28,650 bases of DNA from a virus. Below are positions 7,391 through 17,900 of this stretch, piece by piece. The notes beneath the pieces are model-generated. The model saw only the letters and a list, made by a program, of their open reading frames with translations. It made no database searches and was not told the DNA's origin. Both the position numbers and the translations under genes were made by a program. Every line of letters begins with the position of its first letter. Position 1 is the first letter of the stretch. The stretch covers positions 1-28,650 of the IMG/VR virus record IMGVR_UViG_3300042479_000866, one strand, 5' to 3'.

Positions 7391-10300
7391 ATGTCAAACC
7401 ATAAAAACTTAATATTTTTCAACAAAGAAGGAGATTACTTAAATTTTAATTATAATAACACAAGCGATAGATTTGAGGGCGATATTCTATTCCATGAAAA
7501 CTCATCAGATACATATAAAACTGTAGGTCTTTATATGTTGGAAAAAGTTCCATCATTTGAATTTGAATTAGAAGGAGAATTATCATTAAACAAATTCCAA
7601 TTATTCAACGAATATGGGTTTGATTTCTATTCGGCTAAATATGCTACACAATCGGTAACAAAAATAGAACCTATAAATAACGACCCTAACTTTTATTCTA
7701 AATGGATATATGGTATTGACTTTGAATCTAAATTTCCAATAGGAACTATAATTAAATTTAATAATCAATTTACTGAATTTGTTGATTTAAACCAAACTTA
7801 TACTGTTGTATCAACAAAAAAAGGAGCTATAATGATAATAAGCTCTGTTGATAATGCTACTTTTGAATCTACTTACTACTCTTCTTACACTAGTACAACC
7901 TCATATATAAATTTAACTATATCAGGTGTAAACGCTATAGGTATCTATAATTATATAGATTCAAACTATGTAGATAACCTATCAAATTGGAACGAGTCTA
8001 CTTTCTATGATAAATTATATAATAACAAAAAGTTAAATATAGTAAACACATCTCTAAATGACGGAGTTGTTACTGTATTAAATGATAATATATCAGACAC
8101 AGTTCACTTCGAATACTATACATCAATATCAGATTTACAGACTAATCAAAATTTAATAATTGAGGTTTCAACAAAAACTGATTTACCTAAAATATACGAG
8201 GGTAGTATAAACGCAACATCTAGTAAACTAGAGTTTGGATTTGGCATACCTGAAATTTTGAAACCAGGTAGAGAATTTAAAATAGTAGGATCCACATTAA
8301 ATCAGAACTTTTTGTCTGTTTCTAACATTCCATCATTTACAGGAAATACACAACAAACATTTTATGCTACACAATCACAAGTTATGTGGAATAATAAAAT
8401 ATATGAGTGCATTCAAGCTTATACTCAAAGTTTTTCAGGAACTACTCAATTTTTAAATCCGGACAATGTATTATACTGGACAAGTAACATAACACACATA
8501 ACAGTTGACCAAACAATATCTGCTGAATTTTTATCAACTTGTCAAGTTTATTTAACAGTTGATAAAGTTTACTTTGATTATGGATGGACACAAAGTAATT
8601 CTGTAACATTATCGTCAGCTGCTGAAAAATATAAAGATGATTTAAAGTCATTTAATATAGACCTTTATTATAATAGTAATAAGTTAAAAGCTGATTTAAT
8701 ATATCCTAGTAAATATGTTGAGGTAAATTTTTATCATACACAAATTGGAACTACTCATTCAATTGGACACGTTTTACAAACAAGTGAAAGAATGATTGGA
8801 GTTAAAGAACAACTAAATAATGAATTAAACTATGATATATCTTCTAATTTCTTATACAATATAGTTTTTACTGACTTAGATGAGTATGGATTAAAAATCA
8901 CTATTAATAAACAGGTTTATGAAGAAGAAATAAATTGGGTATACAGTGGTACTGCTCCTGACATGGAAAGAACTATTGATAGAACTTTGAGGTCATGGAT
9001 TTCTAGAAACTATTTAAGATTGTTATCACTTGGTATAATAGCTGAGTTACAATATACCGGATCATTTACATCAGTATTTTATAATTCAATAAAAATAACT
9101 ACACAATATCCAAATATACCAATTATATTAAATAGTGTAAATGTTGGTATAACTGCAGACTATCACATAGAACATTCTAAAGTTTTATTCTCAGATTTGG
9201 GACCATATATTTCAATTAATATAAATGGAGATTTATATGATCAATCAACAATATACTTAACTGGATCATATTCTCAATATCCAGATATTCCGGCTACTTT
9301 ACAAGCTTGGGTGACTGAACACTATGAAGATTTAATAGAATATGGAACAATAGTATCAAGTATTAATAATTTACTTAAATTTGATGTAAAAAGAGTTGAT
9401 AGAAGATTAGACTACACTATAAAAACTGGTAAATTATCAATACCTGGTTTATTAGATTACATACTAACTAATAAATTAAAAGGAAGTCCTGGATGTTTAA
9501 TAACATCAAATGAAGCTACTTTACCAAAAGGTTCTAGTTTTTCTTTTGAGGAAGAAGGATTTTCTACCGGCATGGCTATCTCAATAAATAACACTTTTTA
9601 CCCTTATAATAACCAAGAGTATAATGTGCAATTTTTAGATCCTACTGCTATTAATCTAAGTTACCAAGGTCCTTTTTGGGGATTAAATGATAATATTTGT
9701 AACACATCAGCATTTGTCACATTGGCTTTCAATGGGGGATTTGGACAAACAGCTTGTGATCCAATAATTGGACCAACAGGAATAGGTCTAACAGGAGGAG
9801 GTCCATTTAATACACTTCAATTTAGCTCAGCATTTAGTTTACAATACAATCCAAACAATTATTTTACAACTACTTATAATTTATCATCTTATCCGGGATC
9901 TAATGGATTAGTAGATATAATTTATATACAATTATCAAACTCTATTTATTCATTTGGAGATAACTTGACAGTAATGGACTCTACACTAGGACATTACTTA
10001 GCAACAGTTACGCTTCCAGGAAACACACAAAGTTTACAAATGGAGTTTAATCCGGTAAATAACTATTTATATTGTTTATCAAAAAATAAAATATTTGTTG
10101 TAGATCCACAACTAAACACATTAGTAACATCTATGACATTCTCTAATACGGCTTACGACTTAGAGATAAATACCAATAATGGCGATGTTTATGTGACTTA
10201 TGAAAATAGTCCAAATATATCTATATACAACTATAGTAATACTTTAGCAACAACTCTTGGAACATACTCAACCAACTTCCCACCATCAACAACATCTTGT

Positions 10301-13219
10301 GGAAAAATGGTATTTAACTCATTTGAAGGTGATATGTATATCACAACAGATGCGAGTCAAGTGCTAAGAGTTAATGGAAGTACTCCACCACTAGGTAACC
10401 CTAATAGAACAATACAAACAACATACGCAATACCCGGAGCAACGAATTCAATATTCTACGAACCGGTAAATGAGGCTGTTTATGTATATGGATCAGCATC
10501 TCTTTGGAAAATTGATAATGGAGTAACATATAGTTTGGCGATAACAACTAATTCTTTTGATGATATGATATTTAACAATCTAACCGGTGAAATGAACTTA
10601 TCAGATTCATCAACATCTTTCAGGTCTATTGACTTAAACACAGGTAACATTTCTGTGAACTCAGGAGTTTCTAATTATGGTTATTTAGCTTTGAATCAAT
10701 TTGATGGTGATGTTTATTTATCATCACTATCAATGAATAACGTAGTAGTAATTAGAGCTGCTAGTGGAGCTGTTGTTCACACAGAACCAATGATATCACA
10801 AACAACAAAAATAATATACAACCCAGATAGAAAATCTGTATTTGCTATACAACCATCATTAAATTCTGTTATTGAAATAGGAGTTAATATAAATGCTACT
10901 ATTAATATAAACACAAATAACAATAGTGAGATTGGTGAAAATTTATATGGAACATTAGATCCTAATTATGTTCCACACCCAGGTCTTTGGTTAAAAGCAA
11001 AAGAGTATGTTAGAAAACCAAGAGAAAACTTTGAAGGCGAGACACAGGTTAGTTATTATTGGAGATGGTTTGAAGATACAAATCCCGAATTCTTTATATA
11101 TGATTTTTCAGGAACACAGCTTACTACAAGTGGATCATATTCATATCTTGGTGAAAAACCACTAAGTACAATTGTTCTTAATAAGAAACCTAATAAAGAT
11201 CTTAATAAAATTTATTCACCTGAATACCAACAAACGGTATTTGATAGAGTTGAATATCCTCTTAATTATATAGATGATTCAAATGATATAACAATTGAGG
11301 CTGAGTCTTTAGAATTATTTTTAGGATATAAATCAACAGAGGAAGGATCATCTAAATCAACTTTACAACTTTATAAAAAGGAAGATGTTTCTGTAATATA
11401 TGAATCTACTCCAATAAATGATACTATTTTATCTTTTGAAACTTTAGACGCTAATGGACCAGATAAAAGAGGTCAGATAAAAATAAACTCATCATCAAGT
11501 GAGACATTTTTAGGAAAAGGATTCAAAGAAGGTCAACGATTAGTAATATATGTAAAAGACGTAACTAATATAAAATCTCAATATATATCATATAATAATG
11601 GAGTTTTTGTAAAAATAAGAAGTGTTTTCTTTAAAACTATTATTGTCGATTTCTATGAACCAACCGTAGATTTCTTAGAAACCGAATTAACTGTTATATC
11701 AAACTACCCAACCACAGGATTAACAACATATTGTAAAACAACTTTAACTGTTTTAGATAGAGAAATAGGAAGATTCTTAACATATGGACAAACAGAAATT
11801 GAAGATATTAGATTCAAAACTGAACTTGGTAACTTAGGTAAACTTATTACAGAAAATGAGGTATTCATATTCAAAGATTATGATATATTAGAAGGAGGTG
11901 TAGACTGGCCATACTTAAATATGAAAAGAAAAGAGATGTTAATGATGAAACATCTTATATATCCTTATATAGGGTCTTATAAATCTATAATAAATGCTAT
12001 AAATTTCTTTGGATATAATGACTTACAATTAAATGAGTATTATAAAGATATTAATCCATCTTCTGAAAAGTTCTTAAAGCTATTTAAAGTAGAAATACCT
12101 GATATATTTGATAATACAGTAGAAGGATGGACAGAAAGTGAATTCATAATGAATAACTTCCCTAATGATAACTACGAAGAAACTAATATGTTTAATCTAA
12201 CATATAAAATAACCGACACAGAAGGAAACAAGGTAATAAACTACTCAATAGATGAGATTGTAATTAAATTACAAGGTCTAAAATATTGGTTAAAGAAAAA
12301 TATTATTCCACTAACACATAAAATACTAGATATAACCGGAAGATCATATTTCAAAGCTCAAAATGAAATATCTCACACATCTTATGATGTTAGATTTATA
12401 AATAATAGTCAGAATATGACTCCAATAACATTAAAATTGAATGAGGCTTACTTAATGCCTATCAATAGCGGATCTACTGTTTATAATTGTGTTGTTGACT
12501 TTTATACTATATTAGATGGAGTTGGAGCTGATAAAAATCCAACTGGATTAACACGACCACCAAAACCATTTAATGGAGTTTTGATTGAGTTACCAGACTA
12601 TTTTAACATTTTAGTTAGAACATATAAGACATATAAAGAATGGGTTCCTTTTACCACATATAGTATAGGTGATAAAATTACTTATTACGGAAAGTTATAT
12701 GAATCAGTGACAGATAATAATAAGATAAACAATCCTAGAAAATATGAAAATGTAAATCTTTGGTTATCAGGATCAACATACTTAGTAACTAATCTTGTTG
12801 AATATGACAGAGATGTATTTGTTTATAGTGGTATATCTTCTGGAACAGTTTCTGCAACATCATCAATACCTCCTGTTTTAGATCCAGGAAATTGGTTAAA
12901 AACAAATGATTGGAGAGAAATAGATTATGAACCTGTTCAAACTATAAATGAATTTAGAAGTGTTCCTAAAGCTCAATCATTTTCTAATATCATAGGAGTT
13001 CAAAATTTAACACAGACAAATCCAATATTACCATTTAACTTTACAATAGATTCAAATATTGATCCTTTTGTGGTAATTGAAGTCACATCGGATAATGGAT
13101 ATGGACTAATCTATAGAGATAGGAAAAACTATGAAATAAGAGGTCTAAAAGATTTAAGAGACACATATACTTATATAGATCCTATTGGACCATTCCAACC
13201 AATAACACCAATTTATTAA
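7391..13219 (+). CDS. Giant tail/baseplate structural protein with seven-bladed beta-propeller
   Basis: A 1942-residue protein, the largest gene here. I recall similar very large structural proteins in Bacteroidota myoviruses, but do not know their exact position in the virion. Residues ~490-560 and ~595-660 are two copies of one module (FTDLDEYGLKITINKQVY... against LFSDLGPYISININGDLYD..., both ending in a W-x-x-x-Y-x-x-L-x-x-x-G helix). Residues ~850-1165 hold seven blades of a YncE/NHL-type propeller (FNPVNNYLYCLSKNKIFVVD and six like it). Residues ~1470-1660 form a helical block (KRKEMLMMKHLIYPYIGSYK, INFFGYNDLQLNEYY) typical of tail wedge or connector proteins. At ~1745-1780, WVPFTTYSIGDKITYYGKLY resembles carbohydrate-binding modules of the CBM5/12 type; a weaker copy (MWNNKIYECIQAY) is at ~332-345. 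The gene is alone between a divergent promoter region and a terminator. Confidence 0.7.
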   Translation: MSNHKNLIFFNKEGDYLNFNYNNTSDRFEGDILFHENSSDTYKTVGLYMLEKVPSFEFELEGELSLNKFQLFNEYGFDFYSAKYATQSVTKIEPINNDPNFYSKWIYGIDFESKFPIGTIIKFNNQFTEFVDLNQTYTVVSTKKGAIMIISSVDNATFESTYYSSYTSTTSYINLTISGVNAIGIYNYIDSNYVDNLSNWNESTFYDKLYNNKKLNIVNTSLNDGVVTVLNDNISDTVHFEYYTSISDLQTNQNLIIEVSTKTDLPKIYEGSINATSSKLEFGFGIPEILKPGREFKIVGSTLNQNFLSVSNIPSFTGNTQQTFYATQSQVMWNNKIYECIQAYTQSFSGTTQFLNPDNVLYWTSNITHITVDQTISAEFLSTCQVYLTVDKVYFDYGWTQSNSVTLSSAAEKYKDDLKSFNIDLYYNSNKLKADLIYPSKYVEVNFYHTQIGTTHSIGHVLQTSERMIGVKEQLNNELNYDISSNFLYNIVFTDLDEYGLKITINKQVYEEEINWVYSGTAPDMERTIDRTLRSWISRNYLRLLSLGIIAELQYTGSFTSVFYNSIKITTQYPNIPIILNSVNVGITADYHIEHSKVLFSDLGPYISININGDLYDQSTIYLTGSYSQYPDIPATLQAWVTEHYEDLIEYGTIVSSINNLLKFDVKRVDRRLDYTIKTGKLSIPGLLDYILTNKLKGSPGCLITSNEATLPKGSSFSFEEEGFSTGMAISINNTFYPYNNQEYNVQFLDPTAINLSYQGPFWGLNDNICNTSAFVTLAFNGGFGQTACDPIIGPTGIGLTGGGPFNTLQFSSAFSLQYNPNNYFTTTYNLSSYPGSNGLVDIIYIQLSNSIYSFGDNLTVMDSTLGHYLATVTLPGNTQSLQMEFNPVNNYLYCLSKNKIFVVDPQLNTLVTSMTFSNTAYDLEINTNNGDVYVTYENSPNISIYNYSNTLATTLGTYSTNFPPSTTSCGKMVFNSFEGDMYITTDASQVLRVNGSTPPLGNPNRTIQTTYAIPGATNSIFYEPVNEAVYVYGSASLWKIDNGVTYSLAITTNSFDDMIFNNLTGEMNLSDSSTSFRSIDLNTGNISVNSGVSNYGYLALNQFDGDVYLSSLSMNNVVVIRAASGAVVHTEPMISQTTKIIYNPDRKSVFAIQPSLNSVIEIGVNINATININTNNNSEIGENLYGTLDPNYVPHPGLWLKAKEYVRKPRENFEGETQVSYYWRWFEDTNPEFFIYDFSGTQLTTSGSYSYLGEKPLSTIVLNKKPNKDLNKIYSPEYQQTVFDRVEYPLNYIDDSNDITIEAESLELFLGYKSTEEGSSKSTLQLYKKEDVSVIYESTPINDTILSFETLDANGPDKRGQIKINSSSSETFLGKGFKEGQRLVIYVKDVTNIKSQYISYNNGVFVKIRSVFFKTIIVDFYEPTVDFLETELTVISNYPTTGLTTYCKTTLTVLDREIGRFLTYGQTEIEDIRFKTELGNLGKLITENEVFIFKDYDILEGGVDWPYLNMKRKEMLMMKHLIYPYIGSYKSIINAINFFGYNDLQLNEYYKDINPSSEKFLKLFKVEIPDIFDNTVEGWTESEFIMNNFPNDNYEETNMFNLTYKITDTEGNKVINYSIDEIVIKLQGLKYWLKKNIIPLTHKILDITGRSYFKAQNEISHTSYDVRFINNSQNMTPITLKLNEAYLMPINSGSTVYNCVVDFYTILDGVGADKNPTGLTRPPKPFNGVLIELPDYFNILVRTYKTYKEWVPFTTYSIGDKITYYGKLYESVTDNNKINNPRKYENVNLWLSGSTYLVTNLVEYDRDVFVYSGISSGTVSATSSIPPVLDPGNWLKTNDWREIDYEPVQTINEFRSVPKAQSFSNIIGVQNLTQTNPILPFNFTIDSNIDPFVVIEVTSDNGYGLIYRDRKNYEIRGLKDLRDTYTYIDPIGPFQPITPIY

Positions 13220-13221
13220 AC

Positions 13222-13260
13222 AAAAAAACCTCTGTGAAATTCACAGAGGTTTTATTTTTT
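13222..13260 (+). terminator. Bidirectional terminator after the giant tail protein, partly duplicated
   Basis: The stem CCTCTGTG (13229-13236) pairs with CACAGAGG (13242-13249) around an AAATT loop, with seven A before and T-rich sequence after. The right arm and tail (CAGAGGTTTTATT, 13244-13256) are repeated exactly at 13261-13273, overlapping the end of the minus-strand gene. Confidence 0.88.
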
Positions 13261-13273
13261 CAGAGGTTTTATT
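13244..13273. repeat. 13-base direct repeat made from the terminator's right arm
   Basis: CAGAGGTTTTATT occurs at 13244-13256 and again at 13261-13273, four bases apart. The second copy reaches into the TAA stop codon (TTA on +) of the minus-strand gene. This looks like a replication-slippage duplication; it adds a second T-rich tail but no second stem. Confidence 0.8.
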
Positions 13274-13943
13274 AAGCTTTTTCAGTTTCTGGTTCAATAA
13301 CACTAGCCGAAATAGTTTCATCAAACTTATCAGAACTAATATTTTCATCAAATGTCAAAACCCAATCTTGAATATCTTGAGATAGATTTTTACTAGCTGC
13401 TTCATAGTAATTAAATATTTTACTAACACCACCAATTCTCAAAAGTATCTTAGAAAAAGTATATGAGTCTTTTGTAAGACCTTTAACTTTATGTTTAGAT
13501 ATTAAGTGATAGATATAAGTAATCTCAGTAGCATTTACTGGGATAGCAACTAAGTCAGTATCATTTGTGAATTTAATTTCTTTCATGCCACCTAACATAT
13601 CTGTTAATTCAATAGCAAAAAACACTGTATTAACGTCATACTCTAATTTTGTTAAAAGTAAATCAGTTAAAAACTTATGTTGAGGTCTATTTAGTTGAAA
13701 GTTATATTTAGCATCTTTAAGAGCATTTACATATGAATGCCACAATCCTTGTGATGATGTATATAAAACATCTTTTTCTTGTTCTGTTTTACCTTTACCT
13801 GAGTTATTTTTAATATAATTCTCAATATCTTTAATTTTAGAATCTAGTGTAGATTCTTCTTGAGGTGTTATAATTAAATTAATCTCGTCATTTTCAAAAA
13901 ATGATACTGCTGGTTTAACAACTTTTGTTTCTATTTTTTCCAT
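13272..13943 (-). CDS. Unknown protein, last gene of the tape-measure operon
   Basis: A 223-residue protein that I cannot assign to a family. Residues ~30-60 are charged (Lys/Glu) and could form a coiled coil; residues ~75-120 are helical (GLWHSYVNALKDAKYNF, HKFLTDLLLTKLEYDVNTVFFAIELTDML); residues ~140-175 (TEITYIYHLISKHKVKGLT) are another helical block. The last 20 residues are acidic. There is no signal peptide or transmembrane segment. It lies 17 bases after the pseudo-metallopeptidase gene, in the same direction as the tape measure. That context suggests a tail assembly or chaperone role, but nothing in the sequence shows this directly. Its stop codon overlaps the copied terminator arm. 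Confidence 0.6.
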   Translation of the reverse strand: MEKIETKVVKPAVSFFENDEINLIITPQEESTLDSKIKDIENYIKNNSGKGKTEQEKDVLYTSSQGLWHSYVNALKDAKYNFQLNRPQHKFLTDLLLTKLEYDVNTVFFAIELTDMLGGMKEIKFTNDTDLVAIPVNATEITYIYHLISKHKVKGLTKDSYTFSKILLRIGGVSKIFNYYEAASKNLSQDIQDWVLTFDENISSDKFDETISASVIEPETEKA

Positions 13944-13960
13944 TTTATAATTTTATTTTT

Positions 13961-14392
13961 TTATGCTATAAATTCTTCGTCAGTTTTTGCATCTTTCTTT
14001 TGCTCTTGATACAATTCTTCAACTTTGTTAGCTCTAGCTACTTTTTCAACACCATATTTATTAACAATTGATGAGAATGTGTTTAAATCAGTTTTAACTA
14101 ATTTAATTTTACCTGTTTCAATGTTGATGTTAATTTTATCAATTTCTTGTTCCATTAAGATTGTTATTGATTCTTCATCAAATACACTCATTAGGTCATC
14201 ATTGATAGAAACTAAGATTTCTTTTTTAACAAGAAAAGCGTATGGGTCAGCAATTTTTGTAACCTTAATTAGTTCTTTTTGTTTTTCATTTCCAATAAAT
14301 TGGAAACCTATACTAACAGGGAAAGATTTTTTATTAAAAATCTCAAAAAAAGTCTTGATTGTATCCTCAGATACTTCGTAGAAATTATCCAT
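13961..14392 (-). CDS. Probable catalytically dead phage metallopeptidase-like protein
   Basis: A 143-residue protein. The segment ILVSINDDLMSVFDEESI, then LMEQEIDKI, then ETGKIKLVKTDLNTFSSIV and NKYG follows the order of putative phage metallopeptidase (PhageMetallopep) proteins, where a strand, a HELxH helix, a GKL strand and an HDVEEF segment make the zinc site. Here the helix reads Q82-E83-I84-D85-K86 where HELxH is expected, and the third ligand His is Thr at 101. Both first-shell histidines are replaced while the glutamate remains. So the fold may be kept while zinc chemistry is lost. The C-terminal 25 residues are charged (Glu/Lys). It is in the tape-measure operon. The resemblance is from memory and could be coincidental. 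Confidence 0.5.
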   Translation of the reverse strand: MDNFYEVSEDTIKTFFEIFNKKSFPVSIGFQFIGNEKQKELIKVTKIADPYAFLVKKEILVSINDDLMSVFDEESITILMEQEIDKININIETGKIKLVKTDLNTFSSIVNKYGVEKVARANKVEELYQEQKKDAKTDEEFIA

Positions 14393-14440
14393 TTATATAT
14401 TTTGTTTGTTTTCTTTTATAGAAAAGAACCAAATAAAAGT

Positions 14441-14878
14441 TTATAAAAGAAGTAAAATAAGTGATACTATAATTGATGTTAAAACAACAACGGGAATTAC
14501 TCTAAATCTAATTTTATCATAATATTCATTACTTTTAAATAATGAAAATCCAAATACTAATAAGTAAGAATATTTATCAACTTTTTGAACTTCATAAAAG
14601 TCATATAATTCTTTTAGACCTTTAGCATCTAGAAAAATACCTAACTCACTGGAAAATCCTTTAATAGAAGACTCGGCTATTTTATCAATATCTGATCTTT
14701 TTAGATTATAAGGCTCACCAACATCCTCAATTGGTATATTGATAACACTATACATTCTCCAGGCTTTATCAATTCTAACACCAAAAGAACTTTCTAATTC
14801 ATCCTTTATAGACTTAATAATCTTTTTATATTCTTTGAATATTTTTATCTTTTTTAATAGGGAAATATTTTTATTCAT
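14441..14878 (-). CDS. C-tail-anchored membrane protein of the tail operon
   Basis: A 145-residue protein with one hydrophobic segment at the very C-terminus (residues ~127-145, VIPVVVLTSIIVSLILLLL), preceded by basic residues (DKIRFR). This is the topology of a tail-anchored membrane protein with its main part in the cytoplasm. The N-terminus is basic and helical (KKIKIFKEYKKIIKSIKDEL). The core carries AWRMYSVINIPIED and YNLKRSDIDKIAE. No catalytic motif is seen. The gene sits 30 bases after the tape measure. A role at the inner membrane during assembly or DNA entry is possible; the family is unknown to me. Confidence 0.6.
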   Translation of the reverse strand: MNKNISLLKKIKIFKEYKKIIKSIKDELESSFGVRIDKAWRMYSVINIPIEDVGEPYNLKRSDIDKIAESSIKGFSSELGIFLDAKGLKELYDFYEVQKVDKYSYLLVFGFSLFKSNEYYDKIRFRVIPVVVLTSIIVSLILLLL

Positions 14879-14908
14879 AACTATTATATCTAATTATTTA
14901 GCAATTGT

Positions 14909-17900
14909 TTATTTTTCTTTATCTTTTCCAATAGTATCGGATCCGGTTTCGGTCTGTTTAGATTTTAAGTAGTTATCAAGTGTTTTTTCAAAACCACTAA
15001 CACTTTCCATACTAGATAACAAGGCTATTACTTTATCCAATTTCTGAAGTTGTGTTTCTCCTTTAGAATCTCTTGCTGGTCCATCATTACCACCAATTTT
15101 ATTAGTTTGTATAGCACCACCGCCACCTGGTGCCTTAACTCCTTTTTTACCAATACCCTCGGCCTTAGCTTGATCCTTTAGTAGATTAGCAAATACACCA
15201 GATCTACTTTCCAAGACTTTTAACATGTTACTAAACATGTTAGAATCCATAGCTGATAATAAAGCTAAGTTACCTGTTAAAGACCTAAACATATTAACTT
15301 TACCACCATCTAAACTATTTAGAGCTCCTGAGAATCCTTTTATAGCTGAAGCTAATCTATCATAAGCAGAAGCGATTTTAACCATACCTTTAGCAGCTTT
15401 AGATATTGGATCATTTCCAAAAAAGTCATCTATGATACTACTATCTTTATCAACAAGTGCTAAGTTCTTAGCCAATAAAGCATAGTCCATAACATTTGAC
15501 GCAACACTCTTCATATAATCCGGATTTATATTGAAAGAAAACAATTTTTTGTTGTGATATAAAATACCAGCACTTAAAACCATTTGGCTAAGAATTTTAT
15601 TAACCGTAGAAACGTCTTTCATTTGTCTTTTGGTTGTAGTTGTAGTAGTTGTAGACAAAAATCCAGAAGAAATTGTTTTTTTAACATCCTGTCCTAATAG
15701 TTTATCAAGTTGGTTTACTAACACAGCATATCCAATAACACTACCCATTAGATTTTTAACCCAACCACTATCTAATTTGAATCCAAAAAACTTTTTATTA
15801 TTAAATAGAAGTCTAGCAGCATCAACAATCTGACTAATAATTCTAGTAACAATAGAAACATCTTTCATTTTTCTAACAGTTGTAGTTGTAGTTGAAGAAC
15901 CAAATCCTAAAAAACCACCAGATTTAATTGAAAGTTTCTCATCATATCCTAAAATTTTATCAAGTTCTTTCGCCAAAGTAGCAAAAGGCATTACATTAGA
16001 ACTTAAACTTTTAACCCATCCACTATCTAATTTAAATCCAAAATATTTTTTAGAGTTAAACAATATTCTAGCGGCTCCAGCAATCTGACCAATGACCATA
16101 CTAACTTTTAAGCTATCAAGAACTGAAAGATTTTCGACTAATTTAACAATACTCATAAATGACCTAACAGATGCGTTAACTCCCGCGGCCCAAGTAGTTG
16201 TAGGATAAGCACCCCAAGCATCTGGTTTAAGACCGGCGAAAGCTTTAGCTGAATTGACTATGGCTCTAGAAATATGAGAAACTGCTCTAACCATTCCGTC
16301 AACAACATCATCACCACTTGTAAACCAACCACTATCTTCACTCATAGATTTGAAAACAGGAGCGAAAGCATTTAATGCGGCACCAACACCTTCACCCCAT
16401 TTCTTAGATGGATAATTTCCTTCTGTGTTAAATAATTTAGATATTTCAGGATCTGCGAAGAATTTAGCGGCATCAACTATACCACTTGATATAGTCATAA
16501 TTGCTTTTGACATATCTTCAACAGTAGGACCTCCACTAGAAAATAAACCAGGAGCACTATCTTGTAAAACTTTGAAAACAGGAGCAAACGCACCAATAGC
16601 AGTACCTATACCCTCTGCCCAAGCCTTACTAGGACCAGCCACAAACGCAGATGTATTATTAGCAAAGAATCCAGCAGCGGTCACGATACCTTCGGAAACA
16701 GTTACTATAGCAGCTGCAAAATCAGCAGGACTAACACCACCACCTCCAAAAAGTTTCATTATACCACTTTTCATCATCATACCATAGATAGGAGAGAAAG
16801 CCCCTAATGATATAGCAATACCCTCAGCCCAATCTTTAGTAGGACCACCAGTATATTTACCACCTTGAAGTATTATAGAAGCATCAACAATAGATTGTGC
16901 AACTAAACTAACCGCAGCTGCTCCTGCTTTTAATGCTATCCAACCAAATCCTAATGTACCAACTATAAATGAACCAAGAGTTAAAACGGCTAGTCCAAAT
17001 CCTGTCATAACAAGACCGGTACTTAATGTCCACCATAAAGGAGGACCACCAGTATATTTACCACCTGATAATATCTCAGAGGTTTTTACAATAGTTTTAG
17101 CAATTGATAGAATAGCCACAAGACCAGCCACAATAGCAATAGCACCAATACCCGTAATAGATATCATACCTAAAGCAAGAGCAGCCAGACCAAATGGTAA
17201 CATAACAGCTGTCGCTCCAAGTGCCCACAAAACAGGAGGAAACTTGTCATATTTACCTGTATTTAATATATGAGATGTTGCAGTAACGGTTGCGGCAACA
17301 GCTAAAATCATACCACATCCAGCAAGAATGGCTAAAGCACCAAATCCAGACATAGCAATAGTTCCTAAAACAACAGCAGCTAGACCAAAAGCAACTAAAG
17401 ACATACCTACACCAAGTGACCACTTCCAATCTGGGTATTTCTTATAATCACCATAATTTAATATCTTAGATGCGGCGATTACAGTAGCTGCTATTATAAG
17501 AATGGATATACCACCTTTTATGTAATCCATCACAGTACCAAGTAAATTAACAATCTTCATTGCGATGGCAAAAACTACTATAGAGATTGCAGCAAGAATA
17601 CTAAATATGAGTAATTTCAACATAGTCATAAATGTTATACCATTGATATAGGCAGATGCTTTAAATATTATAAATGCAGTCGCTGCAATTGCTAGAGCAA
17701 GTAGTGTAAACAAAGCCGGAACTTTAATAACATCACCCCATTGAAGTTTACCCATCATCTTCATAGCAAAGGCAACAATAACAAGTACTATACCCATAGT
17801 AACACCCAATATAATAACCTTTAACATCATCATAAATGATATCTCACCAAAGTAAGGAGCGGCTTTTGCAAATATAAATGCCGATGCGGCGATAGCTCCA

